Shown piece after piece: positions 1-7,857 of a stretch of 64,000 nt of DNA. The DNA is taken from NCBI RefSeq assembly GCF_000224515.1, contig NZ_AGAF01000064.1, forward strand, positions 1-64,000. The letters run 5' to 3'. The DNA comes from Desulfosporosinus sp. OT (lineage in GTDB: Bacteria > Bacillota > Desulfitobacteriia > Desulfitobacteriales > Desulfitobacteriaceae). Below the pieces are notes generated by a model. It saw only the letters and a list, made by a program, of their open reading frames with translations. It was not told the DNA's origin and searched no databases. Within the stretch, counting starts at the first letter, position 1. Every line of letters starts with the position of its first letter. The position numbers and the translations under genes are program-made.

Positions 1-194
1 GTACACGCTGCAGATAACCCTTCAGCCTTAACAACTTCTCGAATAAGATTTGATTCCCAACATTCGGCCCCGCACATTGGGCAGGTAACGAGATTCCAGT
101 CTGGTCTATTACCGGCATCCGGGATATTACTCTTTAATGGCATACATACAATGCCTCCGTCACCAGGTTTATGTGGTGTGATCTTTACGTTCAT
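1..194 (-). CDS. Small Cys-containing phage protein, partial (runs off left edge)
   Basis: The gene starts at ATG (194) and stays open for 64 codons to the window edge, so its C-terminus is missing. The protein has a CPMCG pair (C-x2-C) followed by a further Cys, which suggests a zinc-ribbon-like fold. Its start overlaps the stop of the upstream ASCH gene by four bases (ATGA), the usual sign of translational coupling in this early operon. I do not recognise a named family. The function is unknown, and the phage assignment comes from context. Confidence 0.65.
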   Translation of the reverse strand, partial: MNVKITPHKPGDGGIVCMPLKSNIPDAGNRPDWNLVTCPMCGAECWESNLIREVVKAEGLSAAC

Positions 195-637
195 AGGATT
201 ACCTCAATACCATCAGGCACTTCCCAGTTCCAAAAGCCTTGTAATCCTTTGGCCAAAATAGGTATTTTGAAATGCTTTACGTCCTCAAATAACCATGCAT
301 ACCGACCCAAGGTATAGTCGCCTAAAAGCCGCTCCGTTGGATCTAAAGTTTCTAGGAATTCCTCATCAATCCGTTTGCAATCCTTGAGATTCCCTGCTCC
401 TAATACGTAACCTGTTGGGAGTTTGTCCAGTGTGTAAGGATATACGAGATTGCTTATTGCTTCGATGGATCTTGGGTCGATTAGGCTTCTTACCTCTTTG
501 AATGGCTTTTTCGCGGAATGTATCGCAACTGGTCCCCGGACATTTGTTGGCCAGCTCCGTGTTTCATTTTTCTTATGGCCTTCCGCCATCAATGTCGCCC
601 AAGGTTGCCATAGCGTTAATGCCCTCATTATCCTCAT
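191..637 (-). CDS. ASCH-domain protein (phage)
   Basis: This 148-residue protein has the signature opening of ASCH domains, MRALTLWQPWA followed by NETRSWPTNVRGPVAIHSAKK. ASCH domains share the PUA-like fold and are thought to bind RNA or modified bases; phage copies are common and poorly characterised. I chose the ATG at 637 because AGGAGG lies nine bases upstream; the frame is open further upstream but that part reads as the overlapping gene. Its 5' end lies within the preceding small gene and its stop overlaps the next start. The family call is fairly sure, the role is not. Confidence 0.8.
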   Translation of the reverse strand: MRIMRALTLWQPWATLMAEGHKKNETRSWPTNVRGPVAIHSAKKPFKEVRSLIDPRSIEAISNLVYPYTLDKLPTGYVLGAGNLKDCKRIDEEFLETLDPTERLLGDYTLGRYAWLFEDVKHFKIPILAKGLQGFWNWEVPDGIEVIL

Positions 638-803
638 TGTCCATATCCTCCTGCCCTTTATACATTGGACTGATACCCTCTTCAAGCGTCTCACACATGC
701 CGACTTCGTTAATCTCAATACGCTCCTCGTTAAGATTCTTCATGCAGTTATCTTCCCAGTAATTTATACAACGACTGTTCGTACACATCATGTTTATGGC
801 CAT
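573..803 (-). CDS. Small Cys-rich phage protein
   Basis: The 76-residue acidic protein has a C-x4-C-x6-C-type N-terminus (MCTNSRCINYWEDNC) and a later GMC motif, a layout seen in small phage proteins of Clostridia. An AAAGGAGG ribosome site lies eight bases before the ATG at 803. The last 65 bases overlap the start of the ASCH gene in another frame. The acidic C-terminal tail (DMDNEDNEG) is low complexity. Metal binding is inferred from the cysteines; the function is unknown. Confidence 0.65.
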   Translation of the reverse strand: MAINMMCTNSRCINYWEDNCMKNLNEERIEINEVGMCETLEEGISPMYKGQEDMDNEDNEGINAMATLGDIDGGRP

Positions 804-828
804 AAATTAATCCTCCTTTGCGTATGGA

Positions 829-856
829 TCAAATTGGCAAGCGCTTGCCAATTTGA
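829..856. repeat. Perfect 28-bp palindrome, with a 20-bp copy at 4222-4241
   Basis: The 14-base half-site TCAAATTGGCAAGC is followed immediately by its exact reverse complement, with no loop. The first 20 bases recur exactly at 4222-4241 inside the DUF3102 gene. The core GGCAAGCGCTTGCC resembles operator-type palindromes. It lies at the stop codon of the zinc-finger-like gene, so it could also fold as an mRNA 3' hairpin. Confidence 0.85.
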
Positions 857-1134
857 AATGCCACAGCATCCTTTCCACGCTGCTTGCGCCACTCTTCATC
901 CTCCAGCATTGCATCCCTAATGTCTCCTTCGCCATAACCCGCTCTAGCGAACTCTGGATTGTTAACCAAATACTCTTTACACTTGAGGCAAAGATAATCA
1001 GCTCCGAAATCTCCATCGTTTACAAACGTGATATAGAAGCATGATGATCCGGTTGGTATTTTCGCCCTACATCCGAAGCACTTGTGATCCTTTTTGGTCT
1101 TTTTAACTTTACGCTCGTGATAGAAGTCTCCCAC
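829..1134 (-). CDS. Zinc-finger-like phage protein
   Basis: A 101-residue protein with two C-x2-C pairs (CFGCRAKIP and CLKCKEYL) about 30 residues apart, a typical treble-clef or zinc-ribbon spacing, and a charged N-terminus (KVKKTKKDHK). Translation starts at GTG (1134), eight bases after GGTAGGAGG. The 3' end is unusual: the last codons and stop lie inside a perfect 28-bp palindrome at 829-856. The protein may be a nucleic-acid-binding accessory factor, but that is inference. Confidence 0.75.
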   Translation of the reverse strand: MGDFYHERKVKKTKKDHKCFGCRAKIPTGSSCFYITFVNDGDFGADYLCLKCKEYLVNNPEFARAGYGEGDIRDAMLEDEEWRKQRGKDAVAFQIGKRLPI

Positions 1135-1169
1135 GCTTTATTCCTCCTACCGCTTCAAGTTCAGCCATT

Positions 1170-1655
1170 TTAGACGATTCCGCTCAACAGCTTGATTACG
1201 CTTCCATGTGCCGGTACACGATAGCTGTCCAGCTCGTCAAGTTTGAGGTACCTTCGACCGTACAGATCTTTCATGTCACGCCAGGCAGTCCATGGGATCC
1301 TGTAGAATCTTTGGAACCCGAAGGATACGACCACGAAAGCCATGGCTCCTAACTTGTGATGCTTTTCCAGTCCGTCAAGCTGTTTTTGTGTGAGTCTACT
1401 CCGCTCAATTTGGTCATGGTCTGTATGCTTTGCCTCAAAGACTATTGCCCGACCTCCCTTGAGCGTTCCCTTGTAATCTGGCTGAGCCGCTTTTTCAAAA
1501 TGAGCGATGAACTTTCCTGGCTGTCTTGGTATTGACTTGAGCACCTTCATGGGCTCCGGTGTTTTTTCAATGTGGGCGAGGTTCTTCTCGTAGTAGTAAT
1601 CGCAAGCCCCCGAGATCATGTCCTCAAAAAGATCTCCAATAACCTTTGACCTCAT
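1170..1655 (-). CDS. RecU-like Holliday junction resolvase (phage)
   Basis: The 161-residue protein matches the RecU fold: GDLFEDMI at the N-terminus, the nuclease-type motifs DYKG and FEAK around residues 80-96, a conserved Q-x2-GL, and GAMAFVVVSF. RecU cuts four-way DNA junctions during recombination; phage versions act in replication and recombination, which fits the neighbouring SSB and initiator. Start ATG (1655) has only a weak AAGG nearby. The same frame stays open upstream for about 25 codons without a standard start, so the true N-terminus is uncertain. Confidence 0.8.
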   Translation of the reverse strand: MRSKVIGDLFEDMISGACDYYYEKNLAHIEKTPEPMKVLKSIPRQPGKFIAHFEKAAQPDYKGTLKGGRAIVFEAKHTDHDQIERSRLTQKQLDGLEKHHKLGAMAFVVVSFGFQRFYRIPWTAWRDMKDLYGRRYLKLDELDSYRVPAHGSVIKLLSGIV

Positions 1656-1777
1656 GCCTTGAAGTTGGCGTTTCGGATCCTTGCAGCGTTTAATAGCTTC
1701 GTATGCAGTAAGATCCTGGTATCCTGCGCTGGTCTCTACTCACTGGGCTCACCTCGCCTTTTCGTTAATTGAGCAAA

Positions 1778-1936
1778 TTAGCTTGAGCGGCCATCCTGTA
1801 CTTTCTTACCAGACACTCGAGCTTCTCTTTCGATCATTTCGCCCCACATCTCTTCTCTCTGCCTTGATGCAGCTGCTATGGAGTATATTCCGACAAAGAA
1901 TACTGCCGTGAGAATTAATTCAAACGCAAGTTTCAT
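1778..1936 (-). CDS. Small single-pass membrane protein
   Basis: A 52-residue protein whose first 23 residues form one hydrophobic segment (LAFELILTAVFFVGIYSIAA), followed by a charged cytosolic tail rich in Arg, Glu and Lys. A GGGGGA ribosome site sits seven bases before the ATG at 1936. It lies between SSB and the RecU-like gene in the same operon. No family is recognised. Its membrane location is read directly from the hydrophobicity; its role is unknown. Confidence 0.6.
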   Translation of the reverse strand: MKLAFELILTAVFFVGIYSIAAASRQREEMWGEMIEREARVSGKKVQDGRSS

Positions 1937-1953
1937 TGTAAATTCCCCCTAAC

Positions 1954-2358
1954 CTAGAACGGGATATCATCATCCAAATTAACTTCATGCCCATAATGCG
2001 TGCCATTGGACGTATGCGCCGGTGCTCCAGTTTGTCCATCCTTAGGGCTTAAAAAATGAACATCTTCAGCAACAACCTCTGTAACCCAACGTTTTTGACC
2101 GTCCTTATCGTTGTATGTCCTGATCTGGATCCGTCCGTCAACAGAGGCTAGCTTCCCTTTGGCCAGGTAATTAGCACAGAGTTCCGCAAGTTGTCTATAG
2201 ACAACGCATGGAATAAAGTCTGTTTCCCTTTGTCCCTGAGCATTTTTAAATTTACGATCAACTGCTAGTGTGAAGTTTGATATGGCAATTCCATTTGGCG
2301 TATAACGTAACTCAGGGTCTTTGGTTAAGCGACCAACCAAAACGACTCGATTTAGCAA
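1954..2358 (-). CDS. ssb: Single-stranded DNA-binding protein (phage copy)
   Basis: A 134-residue SSB: the OB-fold start [23 protein letters not shown], then [13 protein letters not shown], and the acidic C-terminal tip DDDIPF that recruits partner replication proteins. It coats single-stranded DNA during phage replication. Translation starts at TTG (2358) after GAGGTG. It is much shorter in the linker than typical chromosomal SSB (about 160-175 residues). It directly follows the replication initiator gene, so the two are probably co-expressed. Confidence 0.95.
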   Translation of the reverse strand: MLNRVVLVGRLTKDPELRYTPNGIAISNFTLAVDRKFKNAQGQRETDFIPCVVYRQLAELCANYLAKGKLASVDGRIQIRTYNDKDGQKRWVTEVVAEDVHFLSPKDGQTGAPAHTSNGTHYGHEVNLDDDIPF

Positions 2359-2369
2359 TAAATTTCACC

Positions 2370-3341
2370 TCACAGATAAAATTTCTCGTACTTGCTCGAG
2401 GATGAGCGTTGACCGGGTGACTTATCTCCAGGATCCTTATTGCGTTTGTTATCTTTTTGGCTTTTACGTTCAGTCTCTCGAGCTTCGACTTGGGCCACTG
2501 TCAGAACACCAGCCTCTCGCCAGTCGGTTAAGACTCTGCGAAGATAGAACATGTTCCGTACATCTGCATCAAGACACCGCCTTAGGCCTTCGATCACTAC
2601 CCCATCTGGATCAGGACTTCCTCGTGAAGAGAACTCATCGCACCATGCAAGAATTGAGTCAGACTCGCCCTTAGGGATCATTCGCCCCCAGTTTATTTCC
2701 GCCCAGTTTATTGCTCGGGTACCAATGTCCATGGAACGTACTTGCTTAGTTTCGGACACGATTTCGCTTGATTCGTTCGCGGTTTTAGGCGTTTCGAATA
2801 CGTTCTCCTCGGATTCGTTCACGTTAAGCTCAATTTCCTCACGCGCGGTGATGTTGTTGTTAATATCTAAATCTTTATCTAGTTCTATATCTGTTGCGTT
2901 ACCGTGCGTTACATGTAACGTTACATCTTGCGTTGGTAACGCATTACCATCGGGCAATTTCTTCTTAGCCCGATGTTTAGCAACACGTTCCGCTGTTTGT
3001 TTCTTGATCTTTTCCAGGCCCTCAACGTTCTGGTGCTTATCCCAGTTGGGGAGGAAAATACCCGCCTCATCTAAGTCCACCATGCCAAGTCTTTTGAATG
3101 TTTCCAGAGCTAACTTAATTATGGCTGGAGACTTCCTAAACTTGTGGACCAGCATCTCCTCCGTGTATGGAATCGTTGCAGTTAGATGAATGTATCCACC
3201 AGCGTTACACTTGCCAGCCAGAGCCAAGAGCCTAATCCATATCACTAGAATTGCGTCGGACTCAGGCAGACTGGTTATGAAATCTATCTTTTCGTCCTCA
3301 AACATGTCAGTACTTAGCTTGATCCACTTAACGTCTGCCAT
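2370..3341 (-). CDS. Phage replication initiator, replisome-organizer N-terminus with DnaD-like C-terminus
   Basis: The 323-residue protein begins with a winged-helix replisome-organizer domain (KWIKLSTDMFEDEKIDFI, about residues 1-110). A polar, low-complexity linker (about 125-205) follows. The C-terminal domain (about 205-290) is DnaD-like, with INWGRMIPKGE, WCDEFS, GLRRCLDADVRN and YLRRVLTDW. Such proteins bind the phage origin and load the helicase. Start ATG (3341) follows GAGGTG. The linker DNA carries a cluster of GTTAC repeats that may be the origin itself. Confidence 0.85.
   Translation of the reverse strand: MADVKWIKLSTDMFEDEKIDFITSLPESDAILVIWIRLLALAGKCNAGGYIHLTATIPYTEEMLVHKFRKSPAIIKLALETFKRLGMVDLDEAGIFLPNWDKHQNVEGLEKIKKQTAERVAKHRAKKKLPDGNALPTQDVTLHVTHGNATDIELDKDLDINNNITAREEIELNVNESEENVFETPKTANESSEIVSETKQVRSMDIGTRAINWAEINWGRMIPKGESDSILAWCDEFSSRGSPDPDGVVIEGLRRCLDADVRNMFYLRRVLTDWREAGVLTVAQVEARETERKSQKDNKRNKDPGDKSPGQRSSSSKYEKFYL
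2853..2950. other. Candidate phage replication origin inside the initiator gene
   Basis: Inside the linker region of the initiator gene, 2896-2950 contains GCGTTAC at 2896-2902 and 2906-2912, the palindromes GTTACATGTAAC (2908-2919) and GTAACGTTAC (2915-2924), and GCGTT-GGT-AACGC (2930-2942). An A/T-rich stretch (2853-2893) lies beside it. Iterons plus an A/T-rich block within the initiator gene is the arrangement of lambda O and many Gram-positive phages. No experimental support is visible. Confidence 0.5.
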
Positions 3342-3400
3342 ACCATCACCTCATTACCTTAAGGAGCTGCGATAAAGGCCAGGGTTAATCCCGTCTTTAT

Positions 3401-4531
3401 TTATTGCTTCAAACGCTCTGACATTTTTCCGATTAGTTTTAATACGGCTTGCTTATATCGCTCTTGCTCTTCGATCTCTTCTATCTCGGCCAAGGAACTT
3501 AGTAGATCCCTAAATCCATCCACTAATGAGTCAAGATGAACTCTAAATCTCTCTTTTGGGGGAACGACAGGATTACTTTGCTGAGCTACTTTAGCTTCAA
3601 GTTCCTTCGTTCGTTCCCTGAGCTCATTGAGTTCTTTCTCGACTTCCTCAGGAATTTTTTCAACAACCGGTGCAGCAGTAACTTCGATCGGCTCCGTAAG
3701 CTGCCGCTCAAGCTCCTCAATTTTTTGTTGAGCTATAACGAGATCATTATCCGCTTTCACAAGTGACTCACTCAGCCGCTCAACTTCATCGTTATTCCCG
3801 GAAGCTTGGGCTTCTGCGAGTAGCTTTTTGGTCTCCTCGATAGACAATCCCAACCGGTTAATCTCTTTCTTCGATTTCTCCTTTTCTTTTTTGAGATCAT
3901 CCTGAAGTTGAGCGGCTATAGCTTCAGCAGCCTGCTTATCTGATTCCGCTTGCTCCTTTTCCTCGAGTAATCGCTGGGCTTCTTGAGTTTTTTCTTCAGC
4001 CAGGAGTTTGGACTTATCGGCAATTCGTTTGGTCCCTTCCCAGCCATCCTCGAGCTCTTTTACCTTTGTTTCAAGCTCTTTTGCCTTGTTCTCAAGCTCC
4101 TTCTTTCCCTTGATGGCTTCCTGAAGCTCTCGGGTGGTCATACTGTCAATATCGTTCTTTTCGATAAACTCTTCCCTTTCTTCCATGGGGATGCCCATCA
4201 GCAAAACAGCCTGGGTGTAACTCAAATTGGCAAGCGCTTGCGATTTTGCATTGTCGCAAAAAATAACCATCTGGCTTGATCCGTACTGTTCGAATATTCC
4301 TATGAGGTTACTAGCTGTTCTCTGGGAATAATTGAACGATTTCTTAAGCCAATTACCCCACTCTCCATGACCAATCATGATCTTGGCCTCCGCTAGTCGG
4401 CGTCCTATCTCGATACTGTTGAGCAGGAATATTTTTCGGAGATTTTCCGTGATGCTGTTAATTTCTAAAGCAATTACTTCAGGTGTCCGTTCTACTGACG
4501 TATTTTTATCAATCATCGCAACTTCATTCAT
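3401..4531 (-). CDS. DUF3102-domain protein with long coiled coil
   Basis: A 376-residue protein. The N-terminal domain (about 15-110) has the DUF3102 pattern: EINSITENLRK, EIGRRLAEAKIMIGHGEWGNWLKKSFNYSQRTASNLI. From about 135 to 310 it is an almost continuous Lys/Glu/Ala coiled coil, followed by a C-terminal helical segment. The family is common in Firmicutes phages and plasmids; its function is unknown. I preferred the ATG at 4531, eight bases after GGAG, over a TTG at 4549 that would overlap that ribosome site. A 20-bp copy of the 829-856 palindrome lies inside. Confidence 0.8.
   Translation of the reverse strand: MNEVAMIDKNTSVERTPEVIALEINSITENLRKIFLLNSIEIGRRLAEAKIMIGHGEWGNWLKKSFNYSQRTASNLIGIFEQYGSSQMVIFCDNAKSQALANLSYTQAVLLMGIPMEEREEFIEKNDIDSMTTRELQEAIKGKKELENKAKELETKVKELEDGWEGTKRIADKSKLLAEEKTQEAQRLLEEKEQAESDKQAAEAIAAQLQDDLKKEKEKSKKEINRLGLSIEETKKLLAEAQASGNNDEVERLSESLVKADNDLVIAQQKIEELERQLTEPIEVTAAPVVEKIPEEVEKELNELRERTKELEAKVAQQSNPVVPPKERFRVHLDSLVDGFRDLLSSLAEIEEIEEQERYKQAVLKLIGKMSERLKQ
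4222..4241. repeat. 20-bp copy of the 829-856 palindrome
   Basis: TCAAATTGGCAAGCGCTTGC is identical to the first 20 bases of the 829-856 palindrome, then diverges (GATTTTG instead of CAATTTG). It lies within the DUF3102 coding region. An exact 20-base match between two unrelated genes 3.4 kb apart is unlikely by chance. Confidence 0.8.
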
Positions 4532-4549
4532 GCTCTTTACTCCTTTCAA

Positions 4550-6193
4550 TTATGCCGGTACAGTCACAAGTCCCGTTTTGGTAAGTTTCTCTTTACCTGG
4601 CACATTAATATCCGATGTCTTAATCTCGAGATTAGCCTCCTTGGCCCAAGCAATAACAGCACTGTTCAACTTGTTGTCAAGCGACACAGCCTTATTTCTG
4701 TTAGTCTTAGCCTGAACCAGTTCGTTTCCCTTAATCTCCAAGCAAACGGCCAATTTCCCTTTATCATCAGCCACTAAAACAATCCATTTCGAGTTATCCT
4801 TCATGGCTTTCCCATAGGAGGCCACACAGTTATTTAGTTCGTGTCCAGCAATGAGCAGTTCCATTGATTCCTTTGGCATGAAGAATCTAAGGCGTTCAGT
4901 TTGCATAGATAGCCTTTTGATAACATGTTCTGGAACATCGAATTTCAGATTCATATGGGTTTGCTTTTTGTGCCTTAAAGACATCCAATCGTGGAGGTCC
5001 CTCAATCTTATTGACTCAGATCTCAAAGCCTTAAGATTCTCCTCATTGAGCTGCTGAAATAAGGTGACACAATCCCATACCTGTGTTTTCATATAGTCTT
5101 CTACCAAACGGCATATCCCGACTTCCCCATAAAGAGGTTTCATTTCGTTAAGGAACTGAAATAAATTGTCCTTAAGCGACCACCTAACGCGCCCATCGTC
5201 GCCTAACTCCTTCAGGCCTTCATACATCCTGATGGCATAATCGTAGTTCTCACAAAGATTAAATGCCTGGGACAATATATTTACATTAAATGGATCTTCC
5301 CTTAATGTTCGGCGTATCATTGGTCTATCAGGCAGTGATTGAGTTTTGATTATTGCAGTGATGAAGTCTATTTTTCGGCGGGTCAAGGAAATGACATGAT
5401 CCATTAAATCAATGCTGTACGTCTCTTTGTTAACCTCATTGCTTAGCAACTTTAATTCCCAAAAATGTTGAATTTCTTTAGGGCTTTCACGATATTCGAC
5501 TGGAAGATTAGACGCATCTGGACACGCTATTCGATACGCAATATTAAAAATAGGTAATAAGAACGCCCCATGATACCGCCCAGAGCTAATGAACATGGAA
5601 GATACTTTGTGCTTGAGATGCTTTTCAAGCTTGCGTTGTACGGTCTCTCGAAGGACCTTTAAAATATTGTTCAGATCCGATCTTTTTGCTAGGCTGCTCG
5701 AAGTGAAATAGCATAGAATACTTTCGAATATCTCCAACCTAAAGGGATTGCCAAGTTCAACTGGTCCCCATATTGAGGCTCTACGAATGCTAGAAAACGT
5801 GACCTTCTGCTTAGCGATATCGAATCGAAAAACTTCCTTGCAAAAACCTTTTCTCAGGTGTAAATAGTCTGTGAATATTACTGTCTCGCTGGAAACTTCG
5901 AAAGTGACCACCTTCTTATACTCTCTGACAGTAAGACGGATTTTATTGGGAACGTCCTGCTCTCTTTTGGCATAAACCACATTCTCATGATGTCGATGAC
6001 CGCAGTACGGGCAAATGAAGTGACTTCCCCGCTCGTATAGACTTATACCGGGTACTTTTCCCCAAGCTGAACAAAAGGCTTGGTCGCATTCCTCACAGAA
6101 ATATTGGAAATGATGCAATCCATTTTGGAGGTAACTTATATCTTCGGCATAGGCGGTAAACATTTGAGGTATCACTAATTCAGCTACTAACAC
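4550..6193 (-). CDS. PcfJ-like protein with N-terminal zinc ribbon
   Basis: The 547-residue protein has a zinc ribbon near the N-terminus (CEEC about 33-36, CPYCGHRH about 61-68), a long helical middle, and a C-terminal PcfJ-type domain. That domain contains FFMPKESMELLIAGHELNNCVASYG, then CLEIKGNELVQAKTNRNKAV and a final W-containing helix. PcfJ was named from the enterococcal plasmid pCF10, but relatives are widespread in phages. The molecular function is not established. Start GTG (6193) lies seven bases after GGGGGTG. It directly follows a PcfK-like gene, the usual pairing. Confidence 0.8.
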   Translation of the reverse strand: MLVAELVIPQMFTAYAEDISYLQNGLHHFQYFCEECDQAFCSAWGKVPGISLYERGSHFICPYCGHRHHENVVYAKREQDVPNKIRLTVREYKKVVTFEVSSETVIFTDYLHLRKGFCKEVFRFDIAKQKVTFSSIRRASIWGPVELGNPFRLEIFESILCYFTSSSLAKRSDLNNILKVLRETVQRKLEKHLKHKVSSMFISSGRYHGAFLLPIFNIAYRIACPDASNLPVEYRESPKEIQHFWELKLLSNEVNKETYSIDLMDHVISLTRRKIDFITAIIKTQSLPDRPMIRRTLREDPFNVNILSQAFNLCENYDYAIRMYEGLKELGDDGRVRWSLKDNLFQFLNEMKPLYGEVGICRLVEDYMKTQVWDCVTLFQQLNEENLKALRSESIRLRDLHDWMSLRHKKQTHMNLKFDVPEHVIKRLSMQTERLRFFMPKESMELLIAGHELNNCVASYGKAMKDNSKWIVLVADDKGKLAVCLEIKGNELVQAKTNRNKAVSLDNKLNSAVIAWAKEANLEIKTSDINVPGKEKLTKTGLVTVPA

Positions 6194-6206
6194 ATCAGTT
6201 CACCCC

Positions 6207-6569
6207 CTATAGCAAGTCTTCGAGCTTGATGTCAAAGTCAATGTCTGATTTTGGCTGTACGATCGGAGCGGGAGCAACTGGTCTTTGCATGTCTACTACG
6301 GTATCAATACCAAAATATTTCATCACGATAGCGAAACCTTCCTGAGGCGTAAACATTGCTGAATTGCCGACCTTCTTTTTTTCTGCAGCCTTACGTATTT
6401 CATCAAAGCTCTTGCTGATCGTTTTATCTGCGTTAAAGATCTTCTCTGCATCCTCAGGGTTTTTATCTAAATGATCTAATAGAAATCCTCCCACAACCTG
6501 GATATAAGAGTTAGCGTTATTCTGAGTCATTTCAGCTCTTACTTTCGAAATAGTCTGCTCAACAGACAT
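6207..6569 (-). CDS. PcfK-like protein
   Basis: A 120-residue protein with SVEQTISKVRAEM, the dyad K-T-I-S-K-S-F-DEIRKAAEKKK, and a C-terminal GFAIVMKYFGID, matching the general layout of PcfK-like proteins. Its position directly before the PcfJ-like gene supports the call. I chose ATG 6569 (GGAGGAG seven bases upstream) over upstream in-frame ATGs that have no ribosome site. It overlaps the preceding small Cys-rich frame by 11 bases. Function is unknown; the family assignment is moderate. Confidence 0.65.
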   Translation of the reverse strand: MSVEQTISKVRAEMTQNNANSYIQVVGGFLLDHLDKNPEDAEKIFNADKTISKSFDEIRKAAEKKKVGNSAMFTPQEGFAIVMKYFGIDTVVDMQRPVAPAPIVQPKSDIDFDIKLEDLL

Positions 6570-6720
6570 AATCATTCTCCTCCTTCGCGAGTTTTTCGAC
6601 ATAGGCACATACAAGCGAATATTTGCACTTGGACTGATCGCGGAGGCCGGTACAGCCCCCGCAGTGCTTTAAGTGCTTAAAAAATCGGCGGAATATCGAG
6701 TGATCAAATGAAAGACTCAA
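6559..6720 (-). CDS. Small Cys-rich protein, probable
   Basis: A 53-codon frame from TTG (6720) contains HCGGCTGLRDQSKCKYSLVC, four cysteines in a C-x2-C-x8-C-x5-C pattern like the other small metal-binding-type proteins in this operon. It overlaps both neighbours by a few bases, as adjacent genes here do. The ribosome site is weak (GGTG) and the start is not ATG, so the call is tentative. Function unknown. Confidence 0.4.
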   Translation of the reverse strand: MSLSFDHSIFRRFFKHLKHCGGCTGLRDQSKCKYSLVCAYVEKLAKEENDYVC

Positions 6721-7054
6721 ATGGTTCACCATCCCTATCCATTGTGTTCGGGCTCATAAAATAGGGCTTAAACCTTGTGGATGGCGGCGTAATTTTACTT
6801 GGACGCTTGTCCACCCACATCTCAGGCTTAATTAAGCGCATTCTTGGGATTCTATCTCCTCCTAGTCGCTTACACTCCTTGCCATGGTAGGCCTTGCAGC
6901 GCATTTCGAAACACTCACAGCCACTACTCCAGCACTGATTACGTTTTTCACGATCTAGATTGGCGCCATTGTCCTCCCTCCCTTCGGCTTGCCCAATGAT
7001 CTTTGCATCCAAGAATCGACGCATGGATCTTAGATACCGCCTGAAGTCACGCAT
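6704..7054 (-). CDS. Cys-containing phage protein of uncertain start, possibly frameshifted
   Basis: From ATG 7054 the frame codes 116 residues with a Cys cluster (CWSSGCECFEMRC) and basic flanks. The same frame stays open upstream to about 7233 with normal-looking protein sequence (FEEFPKRVVYPRDRF) but contains no ATG, GTG or TTG in that stretch. A second frame with a GTG start and overlapping sequence (LIIIIEQPEGAEKQKD) ends at about 7166. The most economical reading is one gene broken by a frameshift near 7190. A short protein starting at 7054 without a ribosome site is the alternative. Confidence 0.5.
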   Translation of the reverse strand: MRDFRRYLRSMRRFLDAKIIGQAEGREDNGANLDREKRNQCWSSGCECFEMRCKAYHGKECKRLGGDRIPRMRLIKPEMWVDKRPSKITPPSTRFKPYFMSPNTMDRDGEPFESFI

Positions 7055-7238
7055 AGTCCCGGTGAATCGATCTCGTGGATATACAACTCTTTTCGGGAAT
7101 TCCTCAAAGGAATATGGAATATGACCTCGTTCTTGTGGTATACTTTCAGCAGGTATTTTTTCTAGATGGTCCGCTTGGAGTGCTCGCTCCTGCGGTCCTT
7201 TTGTTTTTCCGCTCCTTCAGGTTGCTCAATAATAATAA

Positions 7239-7445
7239 TTAACACTTCCAGCACCCCTTCTCCGCTTCTCGCGCTTTTTTCTTTAAGCTAATACATGGTG
7301 GGGATCCCTTCCGACCCTTACATTGCCCACCATTACGTTCATGCCGCTCACAATTTCGGCATTCGTCGTTCATAGAATAATAATCAACTTCTCTTTTTTT
7401 AGCCTGGCGCTTGCTCAACCTACTTACCAACTTTCCCAGTAGCAA
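7239..7445 (-). CDS. Small Cys-rich phage protein
   Basis: A 68-residue basic protein with six Cys in its C-terminal half (CRNCERHERNGGQC, PPC, CWKC), most like a small zinc-binding protein. Several starts are possible: TTG 7445 overlaps the upstream gene, and ATG 7373 would leave a 44-residue protein holding the entire Cys region. Neither has a clear ribosome site. Function is unknown. Confidence 0.55.
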   Translation of the reverse strand: MLLGKLVSRLSKRQAKKREVDYYSMNDECRNCERHERNGGQCKGRKGSPPCISLKKKAREAEKGCWKC

Positions 7446-7857
7446 ATTTCCCCGCTTGAGCGGTCGTTAGAAAAATGATCATGTGGCTCTGGATTCGCCG
7501 CTCGTACTTTTTGCGAGTCCTTTGCTTCTTGGAGTGTTTGTAGAAATGCCACCATTTTGGGTTAATTTCCTTCGCTGCGACCTCCACGAGCTTGTCCCAT
7601 AAACCCTTGCTCCACTTTGCCATGGCTTCAATTACTGGCCTGAACGCTTCCATTATGGATCTAATGAACTTCTCGCAAGCTTCGTCCAGTTGTATCGCTT
7701 GAATTGGAGTGATGTTTCTAATGGACCAATACCCTTCGGGACCAAGTTCCCAGTTCGCTCCACAACCTTTTGTGGGGCATTTAGCCTTGACTTGCCCTTC
7801 TGGGAAGGACATTGTTTGAAAGCAAATGCAAGTTGGGGATAACGCTTGTTTTAACAT
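7420..7857 (-). CDS. Phage protein of unknown function
   Basis: A 145-residue protein with an N-terminal Cys group (CIC, CPTKGCGANW), the phrase PEGYWSIRNITPIQAI, and a basic C-terminal half (HSKKQRTRKKYERR). ATG 7857 follows GGAGG by about nine bases. It overlaps the upstream gene by 77 bases and the downstream one by 26, typical of densely packed phage early genes. I recognise no family. The basic tail suggests nucleic acid contact, which is inference. Confidence 0.6.
   Translation of the reverse strand: MLKQALSPTCICFQTMSFPEGQVKAKCPTKGCGANWELGPEGYWSIRNITPIQAIQLDEACEKFIRSIMEAFRPVIEAMAKWSKGLWDKLVEVAAKEINPKWWHFYKHSKKQRTRKKYERRIQSHMIIFLTTAQAGKFATGKVGK

Noticed and set aside
4550..6569. PcfJ/PcfK-like pair as a conjugation module
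   Set aside because: These families are common in phages. No relaxase, coupling protein or type IV secretion genes are seen.
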